From assembly GCA_015499995.1 (NCBI GenBank), contig JADNRV010000042.1, forward strand, positions 248,001-312,000: DNA of 64,000 nucleotides, given 5' to 3'. Source of the stretch: Flammula alnicola (Eukaryota; Basidiomycota; Agaricomycetes; Agaricales; Strophariaceae). The stretch's first letter is position 1. Every line of letters starts with the position of its first letter. Made by a program: the position numbers and the translations under genes. Positions 40,241 to 51,104 of this stretch are shown here, in pieces. The notes below the pieces were generated by a model. It worked only from the letters and a program-made list of their open reading frames with translations, did not search any database and was not told where the DNA came from.

Positions 40241-40374
40241 ATTATCTGACTTTTTGTATCTTTCCTCGACTCTATAGTCCCTTTCTAACAGTGGTCTGCC
40301 TCACAGAGAGCCACATTTGCAACCTACTGGAACAAGATTCGGACGGCAATCTGGAACCACCCGGAAGAAGTTGA
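40051..40374 (+). CDS. Small secreted protein, exon structure uncertain
   Basis: The start MTKFALSSSFIFAAIPC continues as a good signal peptide with cleavage near GAAS-NP. The mature part reads SYTFPATRSPSDDTPLKN. The open frame reads through to 40374, but a second frame (about 40310-40465) has better coding character (TYWNKIRTAIWNHPEEVEKK, then LKEWFANHEL) and may be a second exon. I could not fix an intron that joins them. No family is recognised. A 5' copy at 34.3 kb shows that this locus has been duplicated. Confidence 0.45.
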   Translation: MTKFALSSSFIFAAIPCLLLTLDGAASNPLPQATLVVNRSPSEIAHSYTFPATRSPSDDTPLKNYLTFCIFPRLYSPFLTVVCLTESHICNLLEQDSDGNLEPPGRS

Positions 40375-40973
40375 AAAGAAGTTGAAGGAGTGGTTCGCCA
40401 ACCACGAACTCAATTCAGATAATGGAAATCATGCAAATACAATCTCAAAGACACGCCTTTGAGCTCTCGATAATGATAATATCCGTATTTCCTCAGATAC
40501 ACTTTTGTCCCGTTTCTCGTGTCTCGTTACAAAGGTCGCACTGTCAAAAACTAAATTGGTGCTTTAACCATGAGATCTCCATGAGAACGCATGATGATCA
40601 GACTGAGCTCGGCATCTCAAACGCCGTCTGGCGGCACTTCACTCCTTTATATTGAATTCGAAGGTGTATGAGATAATATCGCGGGACCCTGCGACCCTCC
40701 CAAGTTCTTCGTTGTACAACTACTTATTGAATTTGAACTTTATTCAAAGTCTTCAAGGTCTTTGAAAACCGTCATCCATCCCAATGCCCCTCGTCATATC
40801 GCACTAAGCTCTGATTTTTCCCGCCTTCTTCCCTCTATTCATATATGCTTCTAGACTCGTCGCGCCCGTGGAGATATCCACCAGGGTGAGGCATGGACAA
40901 TACCACTGGACATGCCGCAAAATGCGTCGAAACCCGCCGTCCTCACCCCTCAACGGGAAGTGCAGGACCCAAC

Positions 40974-41522
40974 TTAGTAGAGAATACAAGAACGCGCAAA
41001 CGTGGAATTATTTATATCACGTCGAAATTCCAAATGAACCAATTGTGTTTTTAGTATCGACATTGATGCTGCTTCAATGGAAAGGTTAGAAGCATTTAGG
41101 AACTCAAGAAATTTGAGGGAGGGGCCTATGAACTTGAAAGTTTCGCTGGTCGCCGCAGGATACGGACCGAACGATAAGGAAAGCAGCTGGCCAAGTTCCT
41201 CCGAGAATTGTTGCCATTCCTTCCTGCTCCGTCGCAGTCCATAGTTCCCTGACACGATTGTCCGCCGCTTCAAGCTGATATTGATGAATACAGGAAAAAG
41301 GCTAAGTCGTAAGCCCTGTGCACTCGAGGATGAACTTCACTCGCCTTCGGTCGTAACGTTCGGCCCAAGCAGCCCCAGATAAATCCTGATTCGTCGTTGG
41401 CAGTGCAGGGACTCATGATAAGACAGAGAATCTGAGAGGTAAACAAGATAATCTCTCAGCCGCCTTTCAAGTTTCGAGAGACAGTAGGCGCTAAGATGGA
41501 TAGTGGCAGCGATATTAGACAA
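40974..41522 (-). pseudogene. Possible decayed LRR-like gene
   Basis: Two minus-strand frames (40974-41273 and 41337-41522) with leucine-rich content (FIGPSLKFLEFLNASNLSIE) but no shared start or credible splice. They may be remains of a gene like the LRR/F-box type next to it. This is weak. Confidence 0.2.
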
Positions 41523-41835
41523 CCTGTTATCGATGAGAAGTGGGGAGGGAAATAAACGAATCGAACAATGTCATACGAAAAAATTGGGATGGATCAGACC
41601 GCGGGAGTGGGAAATTTGTTGCTTCATTTTCCTAGAATAAAATAATAGTACGTTCAGAGATGGGTAAGGAATAAAAGATAGACATAGGACGGCACAGAGT
41701 TTGGATAACTAGTACAATACACGCTCTAATTTAGCGACGAGTTAAGCTTGTATCACACCCCATGGCTTCTGGAAGATAAATCATATGCAAATCCAAACGG
41801 AAAGGAAGGCGTAGTGGAATGTGTAAGATTTAAAT

Positions 41836-43488
41836 TTAGTGTCTCCTCTTTAATGCTATCAGGTTGTATACTCCTTGCACAAAATCATCGGTGGGAACGG
41901 GCGGATACAGCGTGTAGTCCACAGCCATTTCTTTTTTCGGAAAAGGAGGGGGCGATTTTCCATCAATCGGGTCCTCTATCTCGTGGACAGTGATGGCGGC
42001 ATGCTGCACAAAGTGACGGATGTTTCCAGTTATTTGCTGAATCATTGGAAAGTAAAGGGAATTGACTGTCAATTCTGAAAGCATTGGGCGTCCGTTCAAC
42101 ATGCGGGTTTTCAAATAAGTGGGGAGGTTGATGGTGTTATTAATGTTGAACGCCGTGCATAAAAGTTGCGAGAGTTTCGGAAGAACATGAGGGCCGGATG
42201 AGAATAGGACATTCGCGAAATATTCCGGTCCTCCTCTCCCATAGAGAGTCAGTCTCTCCAAGGACTTGAGAGACGCGATATAATGTGCAGTCTGAAGGTC
42301 AGGCAAGCGGTCGATGGAAAAAATAGCCAGAACCTTGATTGACGACCACCGACTCATGTTAAGTAGTAGTGCACCGCCATCCATGGGTCCAGGAATTGGG
42401 TTGTGTGCGGGCGGACCCATTTCCGGACGATCCAACAGCACACGGTCCGGAGGACACTTCACCAAGTTTCTCAGAGTCAAACTGGTCAACACAGGAGCAT
42501 CAATGATCTCCAGCAAGCGGGTGATATGTTCGCCACAGGAAAGAACCCCGAGGCGGTCTAGCATAGGTAACTTGACTCTGCGGAGCTGCGAAGTGGATCT
42601 GGAGACAGTAGAAAGAGCTTCATAAACAAAAATCTCCAGAGTGGGAGAAGTAGACTTGAGGACGGCGCGAATATCCTCCAAAGACGGCGGGTCGAAGAGG
42701 TCGGTGACTGTCAAGTTCAAAAAAGTTAGGCGCGTCGGACCCCAGTTCCCCCATTTGACTTTCTCGTCAAAGATGAGAGATGGGATGAGATGGGTATCAT
42801 ATGGGCGCGCAGGGCCTTTGCGTACGATGCGAGCAATTGAGTGGCAAGAGGGATTATGCAATATAAACTGCTCCAGGTTTGGCATGTCAATATTATACGC
42901 GAGGAGTGTAAGCCACTCGTAATCGAATCTCCCAATTTCAATGCAAGACAGGGCGAGTTGGCGGATATGGCGCCGGTGCTCTTTAAGGATATCCAACACT
43001 TGAGTTCGGTCACCGAAGGCGCCAAAACGATTTTTCCCGAGAGTGCAGTCGATAACTGTAACCTGTATCAACCTATTGTCGAGAGGAAAAAGGGGGAGCA
43101 CCATGTTCTGGAATTGCCGCTTCGTCGAATTGCCACGGATCCAGATTTTCAGGTTGCCGGTGATATCAACTCTGATAGCGCATTGGCGCCATAGATGACA
43201 GGTCTCGCCCGTAGAAATGGGCACGCGTGTATACGACGACGTAATACAAGGTCCGTTCAAGCACATACTCTGGCTTGTATATCTAGAAGTAGTCAGCACC
43301 GAATGTAACAGAAATTGGTGAGAATGCATTACCGTGGGGATGATGGGGATGGAGAATATTTGAGAACTGTGTCGACAGAGGCCCTCTCCTTTATACTCAT
43401 TGATGACTAAACATGGAACAGAAGGAAAGGGAGCCACCTGAATTGTTTTCTTCCATGAGGGCCACATTGCTGTGCGCCCTGGGTACAA
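41836..43488 (-). CDS. LRR-rich, F-box-like protein
   Basis: A 550-residue frame without introns in its main part. Leucine-rich segments recur from about residue 150 (LTFLNLTVTDLFDPPSLED, PVLTSLTLRNLVKCP, SSIKVLAIFSIDRLPDL, KSLERLTLYGRGGPEYF), as in the LRR half of mushroom F-box proteins, which select targets for SCF ubiquitin ligases. A canonical F-box is not visible. The start used here (43488) is uncertain, since the frame is open upstream and a further exon could supply the F-box. The C-terminal ~60 residues are hydrophilic. Members of this class are very numerous and variable in Agaricomycetes. Confidence 0.6.
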   Translation of the reverse strand: MYPGRTAMWPSWKKTIQVAPFPSVPCLVINEYKGEGLCRHSSQIFSIPIIPTVMHSHQFLLHSVLTTSRYTSQSMCLNGPCITSSYTRVPISTGETCHLWRQCAIRVDITGNLKIWIRGNSTKRQFQNMVLPLFPLDNRLIQVTVIDCTLGKNRFGAFGDRTQVLDILKEHRRHIRQLALSCIEIGRFDYEWLTLLAYNIDMPNLEQFILHNPSCHSIARIVRKGPARPYDTHLIPSLIFDEKVKWGNWGPTRLTFLNLTVTDLFDPPSLEDIRAVLKSTSPTLEIFVYEALSTVSRSTSQLRRVKLPMLDRLGVLSCGEHITRLLEIIDAPVLTSLTLRNLVKCPPDRVLLDRPEMGPPAHNPIPGPMDGGALLLNMSRWSSIKVLAIFSIDRLPDLQTAHYIASLKSLERLTLYGRGGPEYFANVLFSSGPHVLPKLSQLLCTAFNINNTINLPTYLKTRMLNGRPMLSELTVNSLYFPMIQQITGNIRHFVQHAAITVHEIEDPIDGKSPPPFPKKEMAVDYTLYPPVPTDDFVQGVYNLIALKRRH

Positions 43489-43994
43489 AATTTGGAGACA
43501 ATAGGCAGTAAGGCCAAGCGGATGGGCGCAGTCGACGGAGTCTAAGCGTAGAGCGTGTGGGCCAATGTTGTAATCCGGCCAACCTCATGCGTAGGTACTA
43601 GAAGATGCCACGACCAGACGAGACTCCAATCAGCTCGAGAAATAGTAATGCGAGCATAAAATGATCTCTACAGGGGTTTACTTGGCCTCTTGTTGGCCTG
43701 CAAGTCGTCTGAGAACCCTGTAAAAAGAGCTGGAGCAATTTCAGGTGTCTTGGCATTTCCCACGCGAGACAAAGTTCCTTTTCAGTCACTGTTTTCCACG
43801 GAGCTAATTGAGTGTTCTGATTGGCTGGAGGCTTGCACCTCGCTTTCGGCTAATGGGAAAAGCTGTCCGGGACTGGTGTTGTGGGGAAAACCTCGCCATC
43901 TCGCCGCGCCATCACTAGTCAATTAATGAACCATCCAACACACCGATGCAAGAACCTACTCAAGGTACCAAGAAGAGCAACACACTTCCCATGT

Positions 43995-44127
43995 CAGGGA
44001 CAGATCTTCGACACACTTTCAAGGGTGAAATTCGACACATCTGGCGAGGTATGTCGGAGATCGGTCTGATGTGTCGTCCATCCACATCGTCCCGATTTTG
44101 GGAGTGTGTCGAATGTCGTCTACCCTG
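43995..44127. mobile_element. 133-bp hAT-like MITE
   Basis: It starts CAGGGACAGATCTTCGACACA and ends with the reverse complement of CAGGGTAGACGACATTCGACA, a long imperfect terminal inverted repeat. CGACACA words recur inside. Reversed, it aligns along its whole length with the left end of the larger element at 430. No clear target duplication remains. Confidence 0.65.
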
Positions 44128-44418
44128 CCCCCGCCACCAGAGAGGAGGCAGAAGTATCCAAATAAATCCGCAATACTTATCGTGGTAATGGAGGGTAATT
44201 TATGTCTACAGTCCGGAGGATACCTTTATGAGAATGGGTTCTCAAGTTCTGGGTGATCAAGTTAATTTTAATTTCAATCTACGAAGGCCCTATTTACTTT
44301 CTTCGATTCGATCCCATCTATTATGGAATATTTGTATACACGGTTCTGATATGTTGTCAGTACTAAGTGCCTGTTACATTCAATTGTGAATTTGTAGGCA
44401 ATGATGGCCCTTCATGCA

Positions 44419-45170
44419 TCATGACTGAGACGGAAAGAGGAGCTCCCACACGTTATCGACGTCGTTTTCTTCCTTGAATCCGGTCTTAGCATGCGAGATC
44501 GTAAGCTTCAAAATATAACTATGAGTTCAAGTTTTATATCGCGAATTAATTGACAAACCTCCAGGACTTTGAGCGCATTTGGATTTTTCACTGTGCCCGC
44601 ATTCTTTTGAGCTTCAAGCTGTGTCACAATTTCATCCCGTGACTCCACCATTTCCGGGCCATAGGTGAGCAACTGGATGCATGAGCCAATGACGCGGATT
44701 TCGGAGGTCGCTGATTTATCAAGGGGGGCGTGAAGACCTTCCACGATAGGACTCGTTTGGTCCCGGGTCATTGCCAAGCCATACTTGAGCGATAGTCCGG
44801 AGAGCAGGGAGGTCATTAGGTATACGTTGTTGGGGCCGAAAATCCGGTTTTCGCCCTTGAGCTCGTCAGCGTCGAGACCAAGGGTGTGAATGTGTTCGAG
44901 TCTTTCCCAGATACACACTCCAAGGCTCGTGCCACCAATGATGGGTGCGTCTGGGGAGTCGCGGACTGTTGCCAATGCAAACGCCAATGAATTTGCGCGA
45001 GACAGATTCTTTTCGGCGAAGGTGGTGTAGTACGTCAAAAGATCAACCACTGTATGGTATGTGGGATGCTTCCTAATCAGATTTAGCAACTCCGGAGTTG
45101 GATCCGAGAGGGCGAAAGCATTGAGAAAGAGATATTCGGAGTTGTCGAAGGCTGGCCCTGCCCAAGCCAT
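44419..45170 (-). CDS. Conserved-looking hypothetical protein
   Basis: The exons 44559-45170 and 44419-44505, with a 53-bp intron, give 232 residues ending WELLFPSQS. The intron choice removes a hydrophobic read-through tail and replaces it with ISHAKTGFKEENDVDNVW, which fits the composition of the rest. The protein is mostly helical and hydrophilic, with no signal peptide or membrane segment (AWAGPAFDNSEYLFLNAFAL at the start). No family is recognised. It has its own TATA box. Confidence 0.65.
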
Positions 45171-45252
45171 CTTTAATTGGCAAGAAAGCGGTACGAAGAT
45201 GGAAAGCGCCTATGGATGGGTAAAGCCCGGGGGTCGTAGGTTGCGCTTCTGG

Positions 45253-45260
45253 TATATATA
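45253..45260 (-). promoter_or_regulatory. TATA box of hypothetical gene
   Basis: TATATATA lies about 83 bp upstream of the ATG at 45170. Confidence 0.45.
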
Positions 45261-45529
45261 CCCAGATTCCGGATCATTGGAGTCAGGAGGCTGTGCAACC
45301 CCATGACAATGGAAGTTAGAACAATCATTCTGGCGAATTACTGAACGGCGCTTTGGGACGGACCAAATGCTGTGTATACAATCATTATCACACTACTACT
45401 ATCGCGGATTGCCCACAGTCTAATCATCACAGATTGCCCACAGGCTAATCCACGCCACTCACTCTCGCTCCTGATGTTTAACACAGGCTTGAGTGATCTC
45501 ATGGAACTTACAGAGGGCAGTGTACAAAA

Positions 45530-45870
45530 CATGTACATGGCCCTACCCGAGCATAAGCGCCCGTAGTGCCAAACCCCTTCGTTCAGTGTGGCGGGCACTT
45601 CAAGTTGAGTGTCGGAAGAATTGAATGAAGGAGCATTCTTCCAAAGGTCGAGAAGAGGAAATACAGACAGAATTGAACAACTTCGATGTACCATATCTTT
45701 TGGCCGAGGAACAAATTCTTTTTCAGCTGCGCGCAAGCAACGCGGTGGGGATTGGTTGTGATGTTGACTTCCTGATGCAATGATAACAATGACGATGAGT
45801 CTACATAGGCGGCCCCAGAAGGCAACGTTTTCACGCCGCAGACTTATTCCTTTGGGCACGGGTGCGTAGG
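45530..45870. repeat. Dispersed repeat, copy 2
   Basis: Reverse-orientation partner of 33170-33487. The minus strand reads a hydrophilic start (MKTLPSGAAYVDSSSLLSLH) that is not supported as a gene. The rest of 45.3-46.5 kb shows only a short tandem repeat (GAAGTAAAAGC, about 46.15 kb). Confidence 0.5.
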
Positions 45871-46515
45871 GATCCCGATATTATACCCAGGACTGTGAGG
45901 GTTGGATTTGATCCAGTTGGGACTTTCAGGATTGCCTGCTCAGAACGAGATTGAACAAAGGTCCTATACATAATCTCATCAACAACCTGAAGAAGTATGA
46001 AACTATCTTGTGAGGGATAAATTTACAGCATCGTATTCATGTAGAACGTGGGCGTAAAAACGATTGCTGCCACGTGCAAATCGACTACCAAGCGCGAAAA
46101 GAGGTCTCTGTCAGCATGAACGTCCTTCTTTGCGGTGCATGACTGTCTAGCGAAGTAAAAGCGAAGTAAAAGCGAACGTGGTACTAGAGGAGTAGGTTCC
46201 ACTAACACCTGCAGATATTAGTGAAAAGAATGAATATAGCTGGGGTGTGTAAATACTGTCAGCGACAAAGACAGCGCATCTTTCACCCTCAGCATGACTG
46301 TCACCTCTTACGACATCCTCCACCGTCACCGGGAATGCTTTTTCTAACAATATATGGACCATGAGGTGACAGGTCGACTTCAGCCTACAACAACGCGGGT
46401 ATATATAGTTCCATTATCAGTAGCTCGAGGCAGCCTATATACAGTGGGTGCCCCGAGTCGAATATAAAATATAATTGTCCAAATATCTCAGTATAGGCGG
46501 TCAGCCAATCATTAA

Positions 46516-49065
46516 TCAAACCTTCTCCTGCTCACTCGCTGTAATAACCTCTCCTTGTGTTGCTTCCGTTCTTTCCGAGTTCGGGTTTGCAGATTGTGGC
46601 GTCTGCTGGTTCTCCGCTTCAACGACCTCTTTATCTCCGTTTTTCACCTCATTCCCGGGAATGTGATGCATCTGCGGTTTGCGGGCATATTTGCTGCTCA
46701 TTCTTATGCTCCGACCGTATTTCCACAATAGAAATGGACTAGACCATAGGACTCGATCAGTAAGATTCGACACACAAACAGAGTAGAACTTACGCAGGAC
46801 AACCCAAGCCAATGGCTAAACATGCGAGGATAGTATTACCCCTTCCGTAGCCGAGCTTGCCGTACATAGCAGGGGCGAACAGCGGGAATCCAAATCCAGT
46901 GAGAGACCGCAAACATGAGACTGCCGCAAGAGCTAGTGAGAGGCAAAATTAATAACACAATATATGTGTTTCCATCAGGGACAGAAACATACCTGATGCA
47001 GCATGCAAGGTAAAAGCATCCACAACATATGTCTGCATAGACTGGAAGACGAGGATCAAGCCGGCCCCGACACATGCAATTCCCTGAAATAAAACCCTTA
47101 CATGTTTATCAGAAGTTTCTAGATGAAATACTCACGATATCCGTAGCGATCCAATGTAGCTTGGCCTCTGCCGACCAACCCGAAAGGAGCAATCCAAATG
47201 GAAACAAAATCGTCCCAGGAACCATAGACGCTTCAGATCGAAAAAATTGAGCTCAGACTCCATAAAGTTTGACGTCCCGGGCAACGGAGAATGGGCGAAC
47301 ACTTACGCAGGCGAAACTCTGGTTCCCCAACACCTCCGTTTTTATTTTTGAAGTGTATATATATCTTATCTATGAAGCGTGCGTTGATCTGAGACGCGAG
47401 CGACAGGCCGAGGCCTAGCGCGATGTAGTGCAGTCCTCCAATTCCAGGCTGTTCTTTGTATACATTTGAAAATATGCCGGGCATAGTCGTCAGGAACACT
47501 GTTTATTCCATTAGTTTAACAACTTATTCAGAGCTTGAACCGGAAACATACGGTAGAAGTTACCGTATACAAATGCCATGTAGATACCCAGAATTTGCAC
47601 GATGGCCTCTTGACAGAAAAGCAAGAACGGACGCGTCAACGCTTTGCGAAATATATGTTGCCATCTATCGTTGGAAAGCAATTGAATTAGTAGCAATTTT
47701 CCAAGAAAATAGATAGAGGAAACTCGCGATCTGTCACCACTCGATTCATACACCGTTATTACACGTTTATACGGTCCTGTCTCGAGGTCGAGTGTCCTGC
47801 GTATCCCTTGCGCTTTTTTGTCTAGCAGATACGGTGCAAACGCTAGGGAATTATACCGTCAGCCAAATTAATTTCGCCTCAAAGCGTGAAAGAGCGCACA
47901 CACTTTCGCGCAGGAAGAATAAACCTGAAATCTGGATCATGACGTCCGCGATACTGGTAGACCAAAATACCCATCTCCATGTCGATCGTTCCGCGATCCT
48001 ATGAAGAAAACTAGTGTCAGAATTTACAAGTAACGTCTCCATTCATACTAACCAGGCTCCACAAACGGGCGCGATCACAGGTCCCAGCAACGGAGCTAGC
48101 GAGTATATCGCAATGGCCTTGCCTCTTTCCTCTGCATGCCAAACATCGCCGGGAACGCCTCCACCGACCTAACACAGCGATCAGGGGTGGCATGTGGTGG
48201 TAGGAAGGACAATTTGACGTACAGAAAGCGGCGCACTTCCACCTATACCAGACAAGAACCGAAATGCGATGAGCTGCTTTCTATTCTGCGCGAAGCCACA
48301 TCCAAAGTTCCATGCTGCGTGATCGATTTATTGTGCGAGGGATGAACAAAGAAAAGTGGGAGGCACGAGTCAACCTACCGAGGTAGAACAAGTTGGCGCA
48401 TTGAAGTACACGAGAACGACCGTATATCTCGCTAAGGGGGCCGAGAAACTGTGCGCAGTGAGTGCCGACGACAATGTTGTTTGTGGGTAAGACTTACCAG
48501 TGGACCGACGGCTAAATTAAAATCAAAATGAGACGGTGCGATTCAAGATTTTGGAGGTACTTGCCGTATCCTAATACGAACACGCTTGTGGTCATGGCGA
48601 TCAGCACGGTGCTCGATATTCCAAATTGTCGTGCTATCTGTTCGGTGGCTGGTGCCACCATGGACGACGAGACGGGGGATATAAATGTAAACGACGAGAC
48701 AACGATGGTGGCAGCCCATTTCTTTTTGTATGACCAGCTATATCAAACATTACAGGTCAATTACACGAGCTCTCGAAAGTCGAAGAGACGTACTTTTTTG
48801 GATTCATAGGGTCCGTCGGCCCATCCCAGTCGACCCACAACACGTCGCTGTCCTCTCCGCCCGCCTCCATTTCCTCGCCGCGTGTGGCGCTTTCGTTTAC
48901 TCGGTCCGACGTGACAGCGTAAAGCCTTTCCTTTGAGCTCAGGTCGTCGGCGTCTTTAGAGAGCCTTTCCCCCGGGAGCGTCAGTGCAAATTCTGTTTGT
49001 GTCGAAGATCTATTGGCGTTGGGCGTGGGCGTGATCAAGTGCGGCGGTGTAGCCAGGCTTGACAT
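46516..49065 (-). CDS. MFS transporter, DHA1 drug/polyamine antiporter type
   Basis: A predicted 12-helix proton antiporter in the plasma membrane. Fourteen exons run from 48794-49065 down to 46516-46738, giving 595 residues; all phases close. After an acidic N-terminal tail comes DPMNPKNWSYKKKWAAT, the usual entry to helix 1 in this group. The signature LGPLSEIYGRSRVL lies between helices 2 and 3, GKAIAIYSLAPLLGPVIAP marks helix 5, and PEFRLPSMVPGTILFPFGLL opens helix 7 or 8. The C-terminal tail is polar. Exon 3 is only 14 bp (48498-48511). Intron 2 has a GC donor (GCAAGT), and intron 8 also needs a GC donor unless its 63 bp stay in the message, which would keep the frame. The substrate is unknown. 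Confidence 0.9.
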
Positions 49066-49069
49066 CGTC

Positions 49070-51100
49070 TTGTATATCGTCTAAGTGGGTATCTCTGCTC
49101 TGTGAGGCTTCGTCGACGTCGTCAAAGCAAGACTTGGTGCATGTGAGCGGGAAGGTAGATTCGGAGGTAATATACTTCGCGAGCGGTAGACCAGCCGATG
49201 CTGACAGGTCGAAGATGACACTCTCAAAGACTATTTATCCGTCGCCGTCATGCTTCGTAGAGTTGCCGAGGGGTGTTGCATTGGTGGAGTTAGTAGAGGT
49301 TAGTAGTCGGTTGTCACAGTCAACAACGTTGGAATGCCGGATCCTTTTCCGTGAGCTGAGAAAATACGTTGGAGTTTGCCGGTCGGTCTTTTATCGGCTT
49401 TCTGGCAGTCCCTGCATGTAAACATGCTGTGCATGCAACACCTTACAAGGCCTATTAAAACATGTTCTATCGTCTGTTAGAGGCTGGAGACCAGTGAGAT
49501 ATGTACCAAATTTTGGTAGTGGGTCTGAGATGTTCAAGTTGCAGATTTGTAGCGCACCGGACAATGCCCATTGATAAGATAAGCAGAATAGGCGCCCATT
49601 TATGAGACAACAAATTTGTTTTCATTTCTTATCCAGTAAGTACCGGCCGATTCCATGGATATTCTTAAAACACACAGTGCTATGTATAGTTCAAGCTCAA
49701 GTGGTATACCTCTTTAATGCTCTACGACCGACAGACCCGAATAACCCCTTATGTACTAGGAAGGTAAAATGTCTTTTAAAGAGTTATATGCAGTTACGTG
49801 TTTACATTGGGACCTATTTGGGGCAGTGGACCCCATTCGACTGCATTCGACCCCCAGCGGGCGCCTTTCACTCGGCTAGTCTAAGCCACGGCTCGGTTTC
49901 CGCTTACAGGCCGAGCGTGACAAATCACTAAGCTACTGAGCGAGAAAGAAATGGCGAATGTGTGAAATGAGTTCTTTCATGCGGGACGGATGAACTCGAG
50001 AAAAAAAACGACGGATGTCTTTTTTTTCAACATCGGGGGGTCGAACAGGTAGTATTCTCTGGCTCATTTGAGTGATATCTCTCCCTTCGGGTCAGATTTG
50101 TATTCTAGACGATGCATAACCTGTAGTTTTTCCCAGTGCCGAGGCGATTATAGAAGTATGACACAGCTACCCTTCGATAACACTTACAAGTATCCTCAAT
50201 ACATACGTGCCAATATTTCTGATGCATTTTATGTCAGTTCCAAGTACTTACTCAACGTCGCGGTCTGTCACAAACTTATCTGGTCGCCTGCCGATGAATC
50301 CTGCAGGTCATCGGCCAGTCTCCACTGCAAATCATTCAATTAATGTTTATTCATATTCGCACAGTCCCTCCTCGCGTTCACTCAATGCATCTCTATTGCG
50401 CACACTGTCCACAGTGCGGTGTCTCACCCGCCATTTTCCGTAAAGCTATGTCTGAAGATCCTGTGTCTGATTGGTCGGTCTAAAGTAGACACGTAAACAG
50501 TCGAGCGATGTTGACGCGTGTACTTACTTAGAGTGCCCAACAATGTGTCTGGCCAGTTGATTTATCCTGCACGGATCTACAAAACCGGTGTTGTAGACCA
50601 CCCTCGTTTATGTTGTTATCTGACATCCATGGTTTTCTATCCCCCCAGACCAAGCAGCCGAAAATATGCGCCACGGCAAATGCAACGGCACGCGGCCGTC
50701 CACCTCCGATAGTTAGATACGACGACATCCGCTGTAACTATCATTATGAAAACGAAATGGAGAGTTTCTTGCACGCGCCATTTCGTTGATACCAGATAGC
50801 GATTAGAGCCAACCCCTTACAATAGCGCGTACTCGATAATTGTGCTATAAGCGGGTGTATCCGGACCGCCAGATGGATTTAGGGGGTTCGGATCATCCGC
50901 CTTATAATACCCCTCCCCCTTCTGGTTCTCTTTCTCTCTTTTCCCCCTTGGCTATCGATATCCAACTGATCTTTGATATCCTTTACTTTCTATTGCGACA
51001 TTCGACAATCCCCAGCACGAATCAAGCAGGAAAGCATCCCTGAAGCGACGTACTTAGGGCCCGAACGTCAACAGCACACGAAGACGAACGATAAGACGAG
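49070..51100. other. Intergenic region
   Basis: No supported gene in 2 kb. A TATAAT at 50903 could belong to the URC1-like promoter, about 200 bp before its ATG. Confidence 0.4.
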
Positions 51101-51104
51101 CAAG

